Assembly: GCA_037178675.1 (NCBI GenBank)
Contig: JAYMGJ010000443.1
Location: 1-54,685, forward strand
DNA from: Scleroderma bovista
Lineage: Eukaryota; Basidiomycota; Agaricomycetes; Boletales; Sclerodermataceae
Direction: 5' to 3'
DNA: 54,685 nt
In this document: piece by piece, positions 38,119 through 49,064 of the stretch
How the letters are laid out: each line of letters begins with the position of its first letter
Position numbering within the stretch: position 1 is the stretch's first letter
Notes under the pieces: model-generated
Database searches by the model: none
Seen by the model: the letters and a program-made list of their open reading frames with translations, nothing else
Told to the model about the DNA's origin: nothing
Program-made: the position numbers and the translations under genes

Positions 38119-39797
38119 CTAGGCCAGGTTCACCAGCATTTGTGAGGATCGTTTGTGTGGTGTATGGCAGTCAAATCCAAATAAGTAGATGTACTCGCCC
38201 ACTGGTTGAACTCGCTTCCCCAGAGTGGTGTCCCACCCACAAAGTTCATAGCGACATCGATAAACATAGGTACCATTTGGCGGGACCATTGTTGTGCGCA
38301 CCCACAAGTTTTGCATTGTGTAGGCAAAAGATGGCCCCATGGTCGGTATTCCACGTAAGACCACACGTACTTGGTCACGTCAACAAAACTTTGCCCCCCA
38401 CCATCCTGCTCCTTGCCCAGTGTAAAGATGTAAACAGCTGAGTGTGGCCCCAATCGATTTGAATGCCCGAGGGCATGTTTCACTGCTTCTTCCACAAAAT
38501 GTCCTTCGATGAATACTGCTTCTGTTTAAACAACAAGAAACGGCCATGTAACAAGTGGTTGCAGTCGCTTTGCATCACAAGCTACAGCAGTCTGGATTCC
38601 AAAAGCTTGGCAGTAGCATCAAGCTGGAGTCAGCAAGGTGAAAATATGGCAATAAAATTTGTAACATACCTTGCTATTGCATCACGGAGCGCATTGAAAC
38701 TTTCATCGTTGTGTATGATGGAACCACATGCAATCATGTATAGAAGTGCACCAGGTGTGACACTGCTGAATGGGCAAAGGACAAGGTCCAAGAACTGTGA
38801 GCCCGTGCAGTAGTAAGTGGCATGCTATGGACACTTGTCAATGGAAATAGTACACACTGCTGCCACATCAGTAGAAATTGTCTTGCCACGGTATTGACCG
38901 AGAAAGAGATCCCCCTGGTCTTGTCTGTATGGTCCGAGATACAAAACAGTATATTTCTGGCATGGAAATCTGAGATCTTGGCAGCGAGAGCCATTGCGTG
39001 CTTGGTATATAATTTCCTCTTTTCAACCGTACCAAGATCAAATTCGACATCCAGGACAAGGAGACCGTCCGTGCACACAAAATAGGGTGTCAGAAATTCT
39101 TGTAACAACTTGATGGGTCCTGACGCTGAAACACCACACATCCGGAGATGCACAATTACTGTAGGAGAAGAGATGGATGACTTGAGCGAGAGCTCAAATT
39201 GGCCCCGTATGATGGGGGAGCATGGAAGGAGGGGTTTGTCGCCTCGATAGAAACTCTAACCGGTAGAGGGCTTTAGTAGTCACAGGTGGGCCAGAAAGAT
39301 GCTCACCTGATAGGGGGTAATGCAAGAGTTACTCACGTCGTCCTTCCAACGACAGGCAACGCATAAAATTTTGACCTCAGGATATGTTATCAAGGTATGA
39401 AATTCGGAGGGTACTTCGACACATTGGTGGCATTCGACTTTGACGCAACTATCGCACATGAACAGCAGCTCGCTGCCATCACCACAAAAATGACAAAACT
39501 ATGTCTGAAGTTAAGGTCGATGGTTCATTGCAACAGAATGTTCATGCTCACGTCGTTATGAATACGACCATCACGGGTCAATGGTGTATCCAGCATCGCC
39601 TGGAAACACGCACGAACACTGGGAGAATCTCGGGGCGCGGCTTGTGATACCAAGTTCAATTCTGGCTGCAAAGGAGTGGAAGGCGGTACGAGTTGTGGTT
39701 GGCAAACTGAGCGCGAAAGTCGGCGAGCTTGTTGTAAAGAAGTCCCTCCTTTCTTGATGTCAACGCGTTGGGCACTTCCGCCAGTTGTCTTCTTCAC
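38119..39797 (-). pseudogene. Decayed fungal zinc-finger protein with CHAT/caspase-like core
   Basis: Multi-exon remnant. The N-terminal exon (from 39797, MKKTTGGSAQRVD) is Ser/Pro-rich. The next exon (about 39345-39495) has a PHD/RING-like metal cluster, CHFCGDGSELLFMCDSC, then CHQC and CVAC. A conserved block follows: RGQFELSLKSS, then KLLQEFLTPYF and a segment ending NILFCISDHTDKTRG. After an intron comes LYMIACGSIIHNDES (about 38680-38740). The His of SDHTD and the Cys of ACGS sit where the dyad of CHAT/caspase-like proteases would be. The C-terminal part has a further Cys cluster (CKTCGC, YRCRYELCGW). Damage: an in-frame TAA at 38526-38528, and a frameshift near 38280-38300 inside the C-terminal zinc cluster. 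I recall similar proteins in other mushrooms as unnamed hypotheticals; the CHAT assignment is inference. Confidence 0.6.
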
Positions 39798-39821
39798 AGT
39801 TTGTTTGGTGCGTAGGGGGTC

Positions 39822-40215
39822 ACGGACTTGTTCTGAAGTTCCGGGTTGTCTAGACCCCCAGCCAACGCGATGTCATTGGGAGCAGGTGGTTGCACGGCGG
39901 GTCCTAGTAGGAGGTACGAAGGTTGGGAGCACTTGGCATCGGTCGATACGTGTTTAGACCTACCAGGGTCAAAGGATCTTGATCCTGGTGCGGACGAGAG
40001 GGCAGCGTTGATGAGCATCAGTAATTTGATTGCTCTGAATCTAAGGTGTCTGCAAAGATCAAACGATGTTGATACAACACAGTCATGGCCCGCCCTCGGA
40101 TGAGGCGCATCGCGTTGGGCGTCGCGTGTTAAGCGAGCTGACGAGTTGGCATAAAACGATAGAAGCGTGTGTATTCTTCTCTATTGGACGTCAACGATGG
40201 AGTCAAGACCACTGG
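39822..40215 (+). pseudogene. Duplicated, frameshifted last exon of RSC7
   Basis: Direct copy of 32431-32825. It reads QPTRCHWEQVVARRV in the RSC7 frame. An extra codon (gta) then follows and a deletion in the region corresponding to AWALAWVDT breaks the frame (ending STWHRSIRV), so it cannot encode the exon. An insertion (tggcccgccctcggatgaggcg) distinguishes the 3' flank. It lies directly upstream of the tetraspanin gene. Confidence 0.85.
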
Positions 40216-40364
40216 ACGGAGTTGGGTGCGTTCCGCGCTCTCCCATTGAGCGGATAACGTCTCATCCTTTCAATCAATTCATTTTTTGCTGACCCAGGGT
40301 TCGTCCGCTTCTTGCGCTCTCGCCAACCCAGTCGACGCATTCTCAGACCCACATCCTTGCTGAC

Positions 40365-41617
40365 ATGGACCCACCTTTGGCCCCGTTCATAGGCCACGAT
40401 GATCCCGCGAACCGTGCAGAAAGCCCGTCACTCCCAAAGGACATTTCACTCTCCGTCAACTATCTGCCATCCAAGTTCTCGAGCGGTCTCCTATCGCCTG
40501 GGGCGAGGAGGCGCAAGGGACGATCCGATCTCCCCAAACGGGGTGGTGGAAGAGAGGCATTCAAGAGCAACGAACCTCGGATGCCCGCTGAAGAGGACGA
40601 GGATTACGATGGGATAACAGGAGGTTGGTTCGGAGGAAAGGACGGTGGTCACACTCGTCCTCGCATGCGCTGGAATAGGTTCAAGTGGACACTCTTCGTT
40701 GCCAATGTCTGCGTGCGTTCTCTATCTCTTCCCACCCCAGTCATTTAGAAACTGATCTTATCACTCTACAGTTGTCCGTGTATGCTCTCACAGGTCTCGT
40801 CTTTTGTCTGATGACCTGGTTTGACGTCTTTGAACGCGCTGACATTGTCCGCGTGGGTAACCGCACCGAACTCGTTCTCTCTACGGCAGCCGCGGCAGCG
40901 GCAGCAGTCACCTCCGTCTTTGGTTGGTCTGGCATCCTCCTCAACAATCGCTCTTTCCTTGCTTTCTACACGTTCTTCCTCTGGATTTGCTTTGCACTTC
41001 TCGTTACTCCGGGGTACCTGACCTACAAGCAGCGCACTTTCAACCTTGAAGGAAAACTCAACGCTCAATGGTCGCGCGATCTCGGTCCGGCTGGCCGACT
41101 GCGGATCCAAAACCGTCTTCACTGCTGCGGTTATTACTCTCCCTTCGTGGAAGCAACCGTCTCGCAGACGTGCTATGCGCGCTCCATCCTTCCTGGATGT
41201 AAAGCTGCCTACCTCACCTTCGAGAGACATGCCCTCGAAATATGGTACACTATCGTGTTTTCCCTCGTACCTCTCCAGCTATTCATCATGATCACTGGTC
41301 TGCTGTGCTCCAACCACGTCACCTATCGCTTTGGAAAGGGCATGATGCCCAAGGCTTACCGTCTGAGCTTGAACAGTATGGCTATCATCATGGATAAATA
41401 TGCCAAGTAAGTCATTTATCCTTGATCTGCGAAGAGGGTGGCGATTCGACTGATGTCGACTTTTAGTCAACTTGCGGAACAGTACGGCTGGGATGTAGCT
41501 TCGGATGTTCTTGCACGATCACGGTCAAACCTAGGAAGTGAGTCGCCGCTGATGTGTACACCCCAGACAATGTCCCTTTCATCGGGCTTTGGTGCACGCG
41601 TTCACGATGCGATGTAA
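40365..41617 (+). CDS. Tetraspanin-like membrane protein
   Basis: Four-helix membrane protein of fungal tetraspanin type, an organiser of membrane microdomains. From ATG 40365 (MDPPLAPFIGHDDP) comes a cytoplasmic N-terminus of about 115 residues rich in basic and acidic patches. The first helix is LFVANVCLSVYALTGLVFCL across the first intron. A second (TAAAAAAAVTSVFGWSGILL) and third (FYTFFLWICFALLVTPGYL) helix follow, then the large extracellular loop with the diagnostic CCG (RLHCCGYYSP) and further Cys pairs (SQTCYARSILPGC), and a fourth helix (IVFSLVPLQLFIMITGLLC). The last exon (from about 41467) gives QLAEQYGWDVASDVLARSRS and stops at 41617. That exon plus 3' flank is duplicated at 51135-52470, in the same frame. 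Confidence 0.82.
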
Positions 41618-41880
41618 GCTCGTATCATGCGATCCCCTTTGGTCAGGCATTACACGTTAACATTTACGTCCATCGCAAGCGTCTTTATATCTTTTTACAC
41701 TCTTTTACTTTCCCCCTCGTTCTCATTATCTCATCTCACCACTGGACACTGATATGGATTGGAGTAGTTCGTACTAATCACGCACCTGTCTTTATTTCTT
41801 CATGTGCTTGCAGCGCTATGCTGCATCCATTTTCTTAGAGATGGAATAATGGACCACAGGCAGTTTTGCTCTGCACGCTT
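41435..41880 (+). repeat. Segmental duplication, source copy (tetraspanin 3' end and flank)
   Basis: Matches 51135-51469, 52172-52210 and about 52400-52470 in direct orientation. The other copy is split by two insertions. Starts with agggtggcgattcg in both. Confidence 0.85.
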
Positions 41881-42392
41881 TGATGTGCTGCACCCTCTTG
41901 GGTCCTTGGGGGGTGACAATGGCATGCCACATGTAAGTAAGTATAGTACCTCGATGTCTCGCAAGTACGGCTATAACCCATGACACTGGCTAAGACTAGT
42001 CTCCCAAAGTAATACCTCACGGCCGTCATCAATGCATTTCATCTCTCACAGCCACGCTCAGTACAACCCACTGATAGCACATCTATAACCGAACGCTGGT
42101 GAAGATTTCATACAACAATTATTTGTATCGGCATCGGTGTTACGAGTCCCTATTTTCCTGGGGAGTCCGTGCATGCTGCGTAGCTAAATATCAAATAGGT
42201 ATTCTTTGCTGACTCCTTTTTCCTCAGTTCTTCTCTCCCTAACATCGTGCTTCTCTGTCTTTGGTATCGTGTATCTTATCTCCGTTCGACAGTGAACTGA
42301 TCTCATGTTTAGCACTCAAGGTCTTGCGCGCGACTACGATATTATTGTTGGAAGTTTGACAATCGGAACCCTTTACAACGCTTTTCTTGTTG
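41881..42392. other. Intergenic, 5' flank of protease copy 2
   Basis: The part from about 42205 onward is homologous to the 5' flank of protease copy 1 (shared phrases such as ctgactcctttttcctc and gcactcaaggtcttgcg). It ends with a candidate leader-intron acceptor near 42312. No other gene seen. Confidence 0.5.
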
Positions 42393-44082
42393 ATGGACTC
42401 TGACTCCACGTCCAGCACTTCTTCTTCGCCTCCGACCCCTGTCTCCGAGCCGGAGGCAATGTTTTATTACTACTCGGGCCTGCCCTCTTGCCCCATGTTA
42501 ATTTATCGTACTGGGCCCACGCCGTGGACGAAGCACACCGGACTAGAGGCCTACCGGGAGTTGAGGGAGCTCCGCCCAGTCTTCCGCCACAAGCTCAACG
42601 CCATCTGGAAGGACGTGGGTCCGAAGGTTCGCGACTTCCTGGATTCCGTTGGGGTCTTGTGGACGACCATAGACGTCGTTCGTTTTGTCAAGGTCGGAGA
42701 GGGAGAGACCGTCGGTCCCGTCGTACTTTGGATTGGTGTCGCTCCCGATACTCTCTTCGAGGAGGACGCCCACACCGCAGCGCACGGCTGCCTGGACCTT
42801 CTCAAGGAGTTCGAAATCACTGACGTCGAAATCGAGTACCGGGAATCCATCTACACCCGGTTGGCCGGTGCTAAATTTCTCAAACCCGTTTCCAACTTCC
42901 ACCCAACCGTTGACTTTCGCGGTCCTCTTACTTCTGCACTCGGGCTCTTCATCGCTGCCCAGGCCACACCTCACATTGAGGGTACCGGGGGTCTCTACCT
43001 CGCCGAAGGTGGCGACAGCCAGAAGGTCTTGCTCGTCACGGCTCGCCATGTTTTCTTCCCACCAAACGAGGGGCCTAATGTCAACTACACTCACAGAAAC
43101 ACCAGCGCGCCTCGTCGCAACGTCCTCCTTTTCGGCACCAAGGCGTTTGATAACCTCCTCAAATCCATCAAGTTCGCGATCAGACAACATGGCATAATGG
43201 CCGAATACTACGACCGGCAGATTGAGGAGTTGCAGGAGAGGGAGGTTGGTGAGGACGAGGACGATATTGAGAAGGCTACGAAGGAGCAGAAGAAGATTCA
43301 GAAGTTGTTGGACAAGGAGAACAAGGTAGTGGTGGCCCTTGACAAGTTCCACAACGAAGTCATGATGGAGTGGAGACTGAGCCAGCGCGTCTTAGGTCAC
43401 ATCGTCCTCTCCCCTCCTCTCACTCTTGGTGCCGACACGGAAGGTTTCACCGAGGACTACGCCATTGTCGAGCTCGACAGTTCCAAGATCGACGACGCCT
43501 TTAGGGGCAACGTGATTGACCTTGGTAGTGCATTTTGATTTATCTCACTGAGGCCGTCTAGGCTAACTGTTATATCCAGGTACGAAGATTCCGGTCCACG
43601 AGTTAGCATTGAAGATGTTCCCTCGCACTGATGCTACCATGACCTTTAAGTATCCGTGTGACCGCATCCTCGAGCTTCGGGATATCATGCAGGAAGACCA
43701 GATGCACAATCCAGATATGCTCGACCACAACGGTGAACCATGTCTCCTAGTCATAAAGAACGGCAACACCACCGGCCTCACCATGGGCCGCGCTACCGGC
43801 ATCTTCTCCTTCGTCCGCGAGTACTTTCTCAATGGCACTCACCAGACATCAATGGAGTGGGCTATTCTCCCCTATGACAACAAGTCTGGGGTCTTCGCCG
43901 CCCCTGGCGATTCGGGCTCTATCATCGCTGATGGCCACGGCCGTATTGGCGGCCTCCTCACTGGCAGTGCTGGCAACATGGAGTCTTCGGACATCACGTA
44001 TGCAACACCTTTCTTCTGGCTGTTGCAACGCATCAAGAACAATGGGTTTCCTGATGCCCACCTCTACTCGGTTGTGGCCTAG
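42393..44082 (+). CDS. PA-clan (trypsin-like) serine protease homologue, copy 2
   Basis: Intact 544-residue protein from exons 42393-43524 and 43580-44082 (intron gtagtg...atccag). There is no signal peptide, so it is probably intracellular. Residues 1-160 form a conserved N-terminal region with EAYRELRELRPVF and HTAAHGCLDLLKEFEITD. A candidate chymotrypsin-fold triad is His219 (LLVTARHVFFPP), Asp355 (TEDYAIVELD) and Ser489 (AAPGDSGSIIADG). Between His and Asp lies a highly charged coiled-coil-like insert (about residues 265-330, with IEELQEREVGEDEDD). GDSGS with the preceding APGD and the following GRIGGLLTG is typical of PA-clan active sites. The ATG is placed where all three copies align; a frame starting two codons earlier uses no ATG. 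Substrate is unknown. Alternative: an inactive protease-fold binding protein. Confidence 0.72.
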
Positions 44083-46123
44083 GTGCCGTGGCATTGACCA
44101 AAATGATATCGGGGATGCTGCTTTGAAGGCGGTGAGCCTATCAACGAATTGTCGTGTGTCCGAATGTCCTGGTCTGACCATGCCTGGGAAAATGTCTGGG
44201 ATCAGGACACACTCTGGAGCCAGGTTTGTCAGACGGAATTCATACCCACATGATGGGCGTCATGACAGACATATTTACAGACAACTTCAGGTCATGACCA
44301 GAGCAAAATTCAGTCCAATCAGACCCAGTGATTACATGCACAGGTACTTATAAATTCATACTATGAGTGCACAATGTATCTATTGCATCACTGGTAGTAT
44401 ACATGGATTAATCTAAATAATTTGGGGCCGGGTGGCCGGTTGCTATCGTTGTCGTCCAGGTGGTCGCGTCGTCGGCGTCATCTTCACCGCCAGCACGGAA
44501 ACGTCATTGCCGCCATCGCCGTTGGCAGGGTGGTTGTCGAGGTCGTTGGCATCCAGGTGGCAGTGATGGTGGTAGTGACTGTCGGTTGGAGCCATAAACG
44601 TGGGGGTGGGCTGGTGGGGCGGTCAGGATCAACATGCTGAGAAAATCGTCGTCGTCGTCGTCATCGTCAGCTTCGTGATGGTGGCTGCTGTTGGCATCAA
44701 CTGTAATTAAAAATAAATTAGTGAATAATAATAAAGTTCACCGAGTAGTTGTGCTGCTGTCGACGTCATTGTGCGGGTGGTGGCCAACCGTCATCGTTAG
44801 CGGCAGCTGTGGTTGTGGTCATGTTCATCATGGTGGGGTAAACATGCGGTGGTGGTGTTGGCCGGTTGCTGTAATTGTCGCTGTCGTGCGGTAGTGATCG
44901 TGGTGGACAGTGCAGTCGAATGGCCGCTGTCATGGTTGCTTGTAATTAAAAAAGGAAGAAAATAAAATAGGCTTACCTTGTGCCAGACCCGCGGGTGTAA
45001 CCCGTGCTGGGTACACATCCGCATCCGCGTTGCGACAATTGTGGGTACACCCGTGCCGTTCCCTACAAACAGAATCAGGGCACCGCGGCACGTTGGTGGT
45101 CACTGGATGGTGACAGTGGTTGCTGTAAGCGTGTCGTCACTGTTTGTGGCTGTGGTGGCCGTCAGCGAAGGCCCGCTGGGGAGAGATGGTCGTTTCCGCT
45201 GCGGAAGGTGGCTAGGAGCTGGCGCTCGGCTTCGCAGCCCCCAGCACTGCCACCTGCTGTTTTTTCGAGATAAATGTACATATGCTTTCGTTTATTGAGG
45301 GTGTATGTGTTGGTCTCGCTGGTAGAACGGGGAAAGCACGGGAAAGGTGCATCAAGGATCTGGCATACAAGGTGTAGGTAGTCGCGGACCTTTTCTTCCT
45401 CAACTGTTATCGCGCCGCTCAAACTCGTGGTCCGGAGCGAGCTCGTAGTCGACGTCATGGATGTCGAGTGCTTTGACGTGCGCGGGACCGAGGTAGGGGA
45501 AGCTTGGGAGGATCATGGAGACGGTGAATGTGGAGAGTTCTTCTGAGAGGTCGAATCCAGTCGAAGGAGGAGCCGTATTAAAGGGGTGGGATGTACCTGG
45601 AGATCACATGGGTATATGTATTGAGCATGGCTGTATCTGGTGTGCGGGGAAGGGTGAGCGGATACGATGACTGCATGAACACAAGGGGGGAAGGGGAAGA
45701 AACCTCTTCGGGACTGGATGTTCATCGTGGTGACGCTGCGGGAGGCGTGTGGTTTGAGTGCAATAGAGGCGGAAAACGTACGATAGGCAGGAATTGCTTG
45801 ATCTGAAGACGTTAGAACTTTGGAACTTGGGGGAGCAGATGGTATTAGGCGTCCGGCATGACATGGCGATTCTGATACGTTCATAGCACACAGCGTAGGG
45901 CAATCAAATTCCTGCTCACTGTAACCTTGCGGATGTAACGGAGACGGTGATACACTAGCTGGGTCGCATTCGAAGTTCCGTTCATGACAAGCTGCCAGTA
46001 CTCTGCCAGTGCTGACTCGAAATAGCGCTGAATTATTTGGCCTTATGCAATTTGGCTTGCCTCCGTCTCAACCTCGGTGCGCTGTGCCAGCGCATACCAC
46101 CCCCACCATCTCCACAAATAGCT
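44083..46123. other. 2-kb stretch with low-complexity and gene debris
   Basis: After a few tens of bases shared with the other protease 3' ends, this stretch is unlike them. From about 44420 to 45180 it is rich in gtc/gtg/gtt trinucleotides (a run of gtc units at 44648-44668) with two A/T patches beginning tgtaattaaaaa (44701 and 44939). A separate coding-like fragment on the minus strand is described on its own. No promoter element seen. Confidence 0.4.
45300..46025 (-). pseudogene. Truncated gene fragment, C-terminal part of an unrecognised protein
   Basis: Three coding-like patches in order on the minus strand: RYFESALAEYWQLVMNGTS (about 45935-46020), STFTVSMILPSFPYLGPAH leading into LDIHDVDYELAPDHEFE (about 45420-45530), and ITVEEEKVRDYLHLVCQIL followed by DAPFPCFP (about 45330-45410). 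The last two are out of frame with each other. The DUS1 gene begins just to the right, leaving no room for an N-terminal part. I do not recognise the family. Confidence 0.3.
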
Positions 46124-47817
46124 ATGGTATCTTATGCAACAGTGGCGACTCGCAAACTCACCGGATACGACTTTTACCGTAACATTCTCGGCAGTCCTAA
46201 ATATGTCGTTGCACCGATGGTCGACCAGAGTGAGCTGGTATGTCGCACGATGGTGTAGCATTCGCATTATATGATGTTCCTGGGTGTTTAGGCTTGGAGG
46301 ATCTTGTCTCGACGGTATGATGCTCAGGTATGGCGTGCCCGGCCATATTGTAGGTGTGCTCACAACTTTGAATCGTAGCTCGTCTACACACCAATGATCA
46401 ATGCTAAAGTCGGTCTCTACCGCGTTTGCTGCTTCACATCGCGCCTCATATCGCCATCTCCAACGATCCGATTTTATGCAGATGTTCGTCTTGAACCAGG
46501 GCAAAAAGGTCCAACGAGACAAGTTCTTCGACATGACGCATGGCGAAGAGGGCGGACCAGCCGACCGCCCGCTTATCGTCCAGTTCTGTGCAAACGATCC
46601 CGAGCAGCTTCTTGCGTCCGCCAAGGCCGTCCAGGACCACTGTGATGCTGTCGATCTCAATCTGGGGTGTCCGCAGGAGATAGCAAGATCAGGCCACTAC
46701 GGCTCATTTCTTCAAGACGAATGGGACCTGATATATAAACTCGGTGCGTTTTCTTCCCTCTCAACCAAGGAATGAATAAGCGAACGACATGTCCAACCTC
46801 TAATCTAACTGGCATTGTAGTGAACATCCTTCACGTCTCCCTCGATGTTCCTGTCACCGTAAAATTCCGCGTCTTCCCCAGCACCGAAAAAACAGTCGCA
46901 TATGCACGCATGCTCGAGAGCGCCGGCGCCCAGATCCTCACATGCCACGGCCGCATACGAGAACAACGCGGTCAGCACACGGGGCTCGCAGACTGGTCCA
47001 AAATCCGTGCTGTCAAAGAAGCAGTGTCCGTGCCCGTATTCGCGAATGGGAATATCCTCTATCATTCGGATATCGAGCGGTGTCTGCGGGAGACGGGTGC
47101 AGATGCTGTGATGTCTGCTGAGGGCCAGCTGTATAATCCTGCGCTGTTTGCGCGCGCATGCGCGGAGGGGGAAAGGAAAGGTAAGGGGAAGATGATGACG
47201 TTTGACGAGGGGCTACATCTGCCGCATGCGGAGATGGCGCTGGAGTATCTTGATATTGTGCAGAGCCTTAAGACGCGCACAGCGCTGAGCGCTGTCAAGG
47301 GACATCTGTTCAAGATAATGCGTCCTGCATTGGCGCGTGAGCCGGATCTGCGTGAGCGCCTGGGTAAAATCAGTGGACCGGATGCTATTGAGAGGTATGT
47401 CGAGGTTGTGCGGGAGATGCAGGTACGGATGGAGGTGAGTGTTCTGTTCTGTATTGCATCGGGTGTATCGTGTTGATGGTCGTCACTTCGTGTGGTCGCA
47501 CAGCGGGATGCTGAGGAGGCAGCGGATCGGAGCATTGAAGAGCTTATAACGATCGAGCCTACAACAGGGCTCAAAGTTCTCCCTCACTGGCTTGCGCAGC
47601 CGTACTTCCGCCCGTTGAATAGCAAGCACCCTGAGAGAGAACCTGCGTCGCCAAAAGGTAAGTCGTATCTTCGAATACCTGTGTCTATGACGGACACACG
47701 TGAATTCAAGCTTCGCAATTACCACCAAAAAGGGTGCAAGAGGATGAATACCCTGAGGAAGGAGACGGTTTTAAACGACCTAAGGTCGCGCCACCTGGAG
47801 TTGCCCTAGTTGCCTGA
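46124..47817 (+). CDS. DUS1: tRNA-dihydrouridine synthase (Dus1 type)
   Basis: FMN-dependent enzyme reducing uridine to dihydrouridine in the D-loop of tRNA (positions 16/17 for the Dus1 class). From ATG 46124 ([19 protein letters not shown]), [15 protein letters not shown] opens the barrel. The catalytic-loop signature is [20 protein letters not shown] (Cys is the general acid) near 46645-46700. The tRNA/FMN segments include [29 protein letters not shown] and [13 protein letters not shown], then [16 protein letters not shown] (phosphate-binding). The helical C-terminus ends in [20 protein letters not shown], reached by choosing the second of two nearby acceptors (…gcaag) after 47657. An earlier in-frame ATG at 46037 is possible. 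A decayed inverted partial copy lies at 52926-53976. Confidence 0.9.
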
Positions 47818-48014
47818 GTCATCGGGGCACCACCTAGATTAATATTGCTGCTAATTCATAGACATCATTGACCCGAGCTACGACGGTGTTTTGATTCATC
47901 AATACCACTCAGATCGCTACTATTATAATGTGCGACTTAAAGCGCTTTTCAGCGTCACGCCGACACATGTAGTACATGTACACACAAAGACACAGAAAGA
48001 CAGACCGGACACGC

Positions 48015-48874
48015 CTACAGCCCTCCTCCGTTTAGGATGTACTCTATCGCGGCGTGCACGTTTCCACCTGTAGCCGACAGGGCTCTCACATTCTGCGATG
48101 CGTTTGTAAAGCCCATGTCTTGCAGTTGCTAAATGTATGCAGGCAAACAGCAATGAGCACATACATGGAACGGTCAAAGCGAGCGGAATCTACGCATCGG
48201 CGCTATGCCTGTCGGTGATGCCGGACTGTTCTAAGGTGACGTTAGTGTGTACGCGCGATAAAAGAGGTGCTGACATCATTTGTCTGAACTGTTCGTTCTG
48301 GAAGACTTCTCTGACTTGGGGTGCGATCGGCGCAAGGTGAGGATTTGACGCGATGATTTGGTCAAGGAAGGCAGGATTCGACATGAGACTGGACATTTGC
48401 TGAAGGAACTGTGGCGATTCATCATGGTTTGCATCTACATCATGGATGTATGTGCGATAAGGGGCACGTATGAGTCCATTGTCAGTGCTCAGTGACCCAA
48501 GTATACGTAGGGAATATAGACATGCACCATGTTAGGATCGTTTGGGTTGACATCCATGTCCGTAAACGGGTTGAATCCCGCAAGCGCACCGAATCCAAGA
48601 TGGCTGTTGAGCTGCGTAAGTGGGTTCTGGCCTGCTTGCATCGACGGAAGAGATTGTTGTTGGATTTGGCACGGCTGTGGTGGATGGGGTGGATGACCCT
48701 GCAGACCGCGCAACGCACTTGACCATGTGAATGGTGTGCGATGATTGGATTTTGTATACTGATATCAAGTCTTCGTCCTATAGTAAGTCTGCCCTTCGAC
48801 AGGCGAATTGTGCTGTCTCGGAAAACCTTGACTTTTGGACACAGTGGCACAAATGATGATTGATTCTTATGCAA
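48015..48874 (-). pseudogene. DSK2: Decayed Dsk2/ubiquilin-like gene
   Basis: Proteasome-shuttle factor homologue in pieces, all in the right order. The end of the ubiquitin-like domain (DEDLISVYKIQSSHTIHMVK, about 48720-48780) comes first, then RSAGSSTPS. The linker LRGLQGHPP leads to NPFTDMDVNPNDPNM. The STI1 region is SPQFLQQMSSLMSN, followed by IIASNPHLAPIAPQVREVF (about 48300-48420). The UBA domain is LQDMGFTNASQNVRALSATG plus AAIEYILNGGGL, ending at the stop 48015-48017. Against this, the ubiquitin-like domain start is missing or unreadable, the linker-to-STI1 junction is out of frame with any normal splice, and the usual second STI1 and proline-rich region are absent. Unusual introns could rescue part of it, but loss of function is the simpler reading. 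Confidence 0.65.
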
Positions 48875-49064
48875 GTGGTTCCCCTATTTAGCCGGCACTT
48901 CCCCGAGTACTTTAGTCATTCCGATAAAAGGGGCGCGATGGTAGCTTTCCATACTATACCATCTACTAACCTGGCCTTTTCGAAAATTTACCAAGTGCGT
49001 ACCCCTTGACACAGATGCCACAAGCGGTCTAACGGTTTGGATTTAGCTGTAAAATATAACGTTC

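Noticed and set aside
42543..43352. 269-residue minus-strand frame opposite protease copy 2
   Set aside because: Similar antisense frames appear opposite copies 1 and 3 because the sense sequence is conserved; no family signal of their own.
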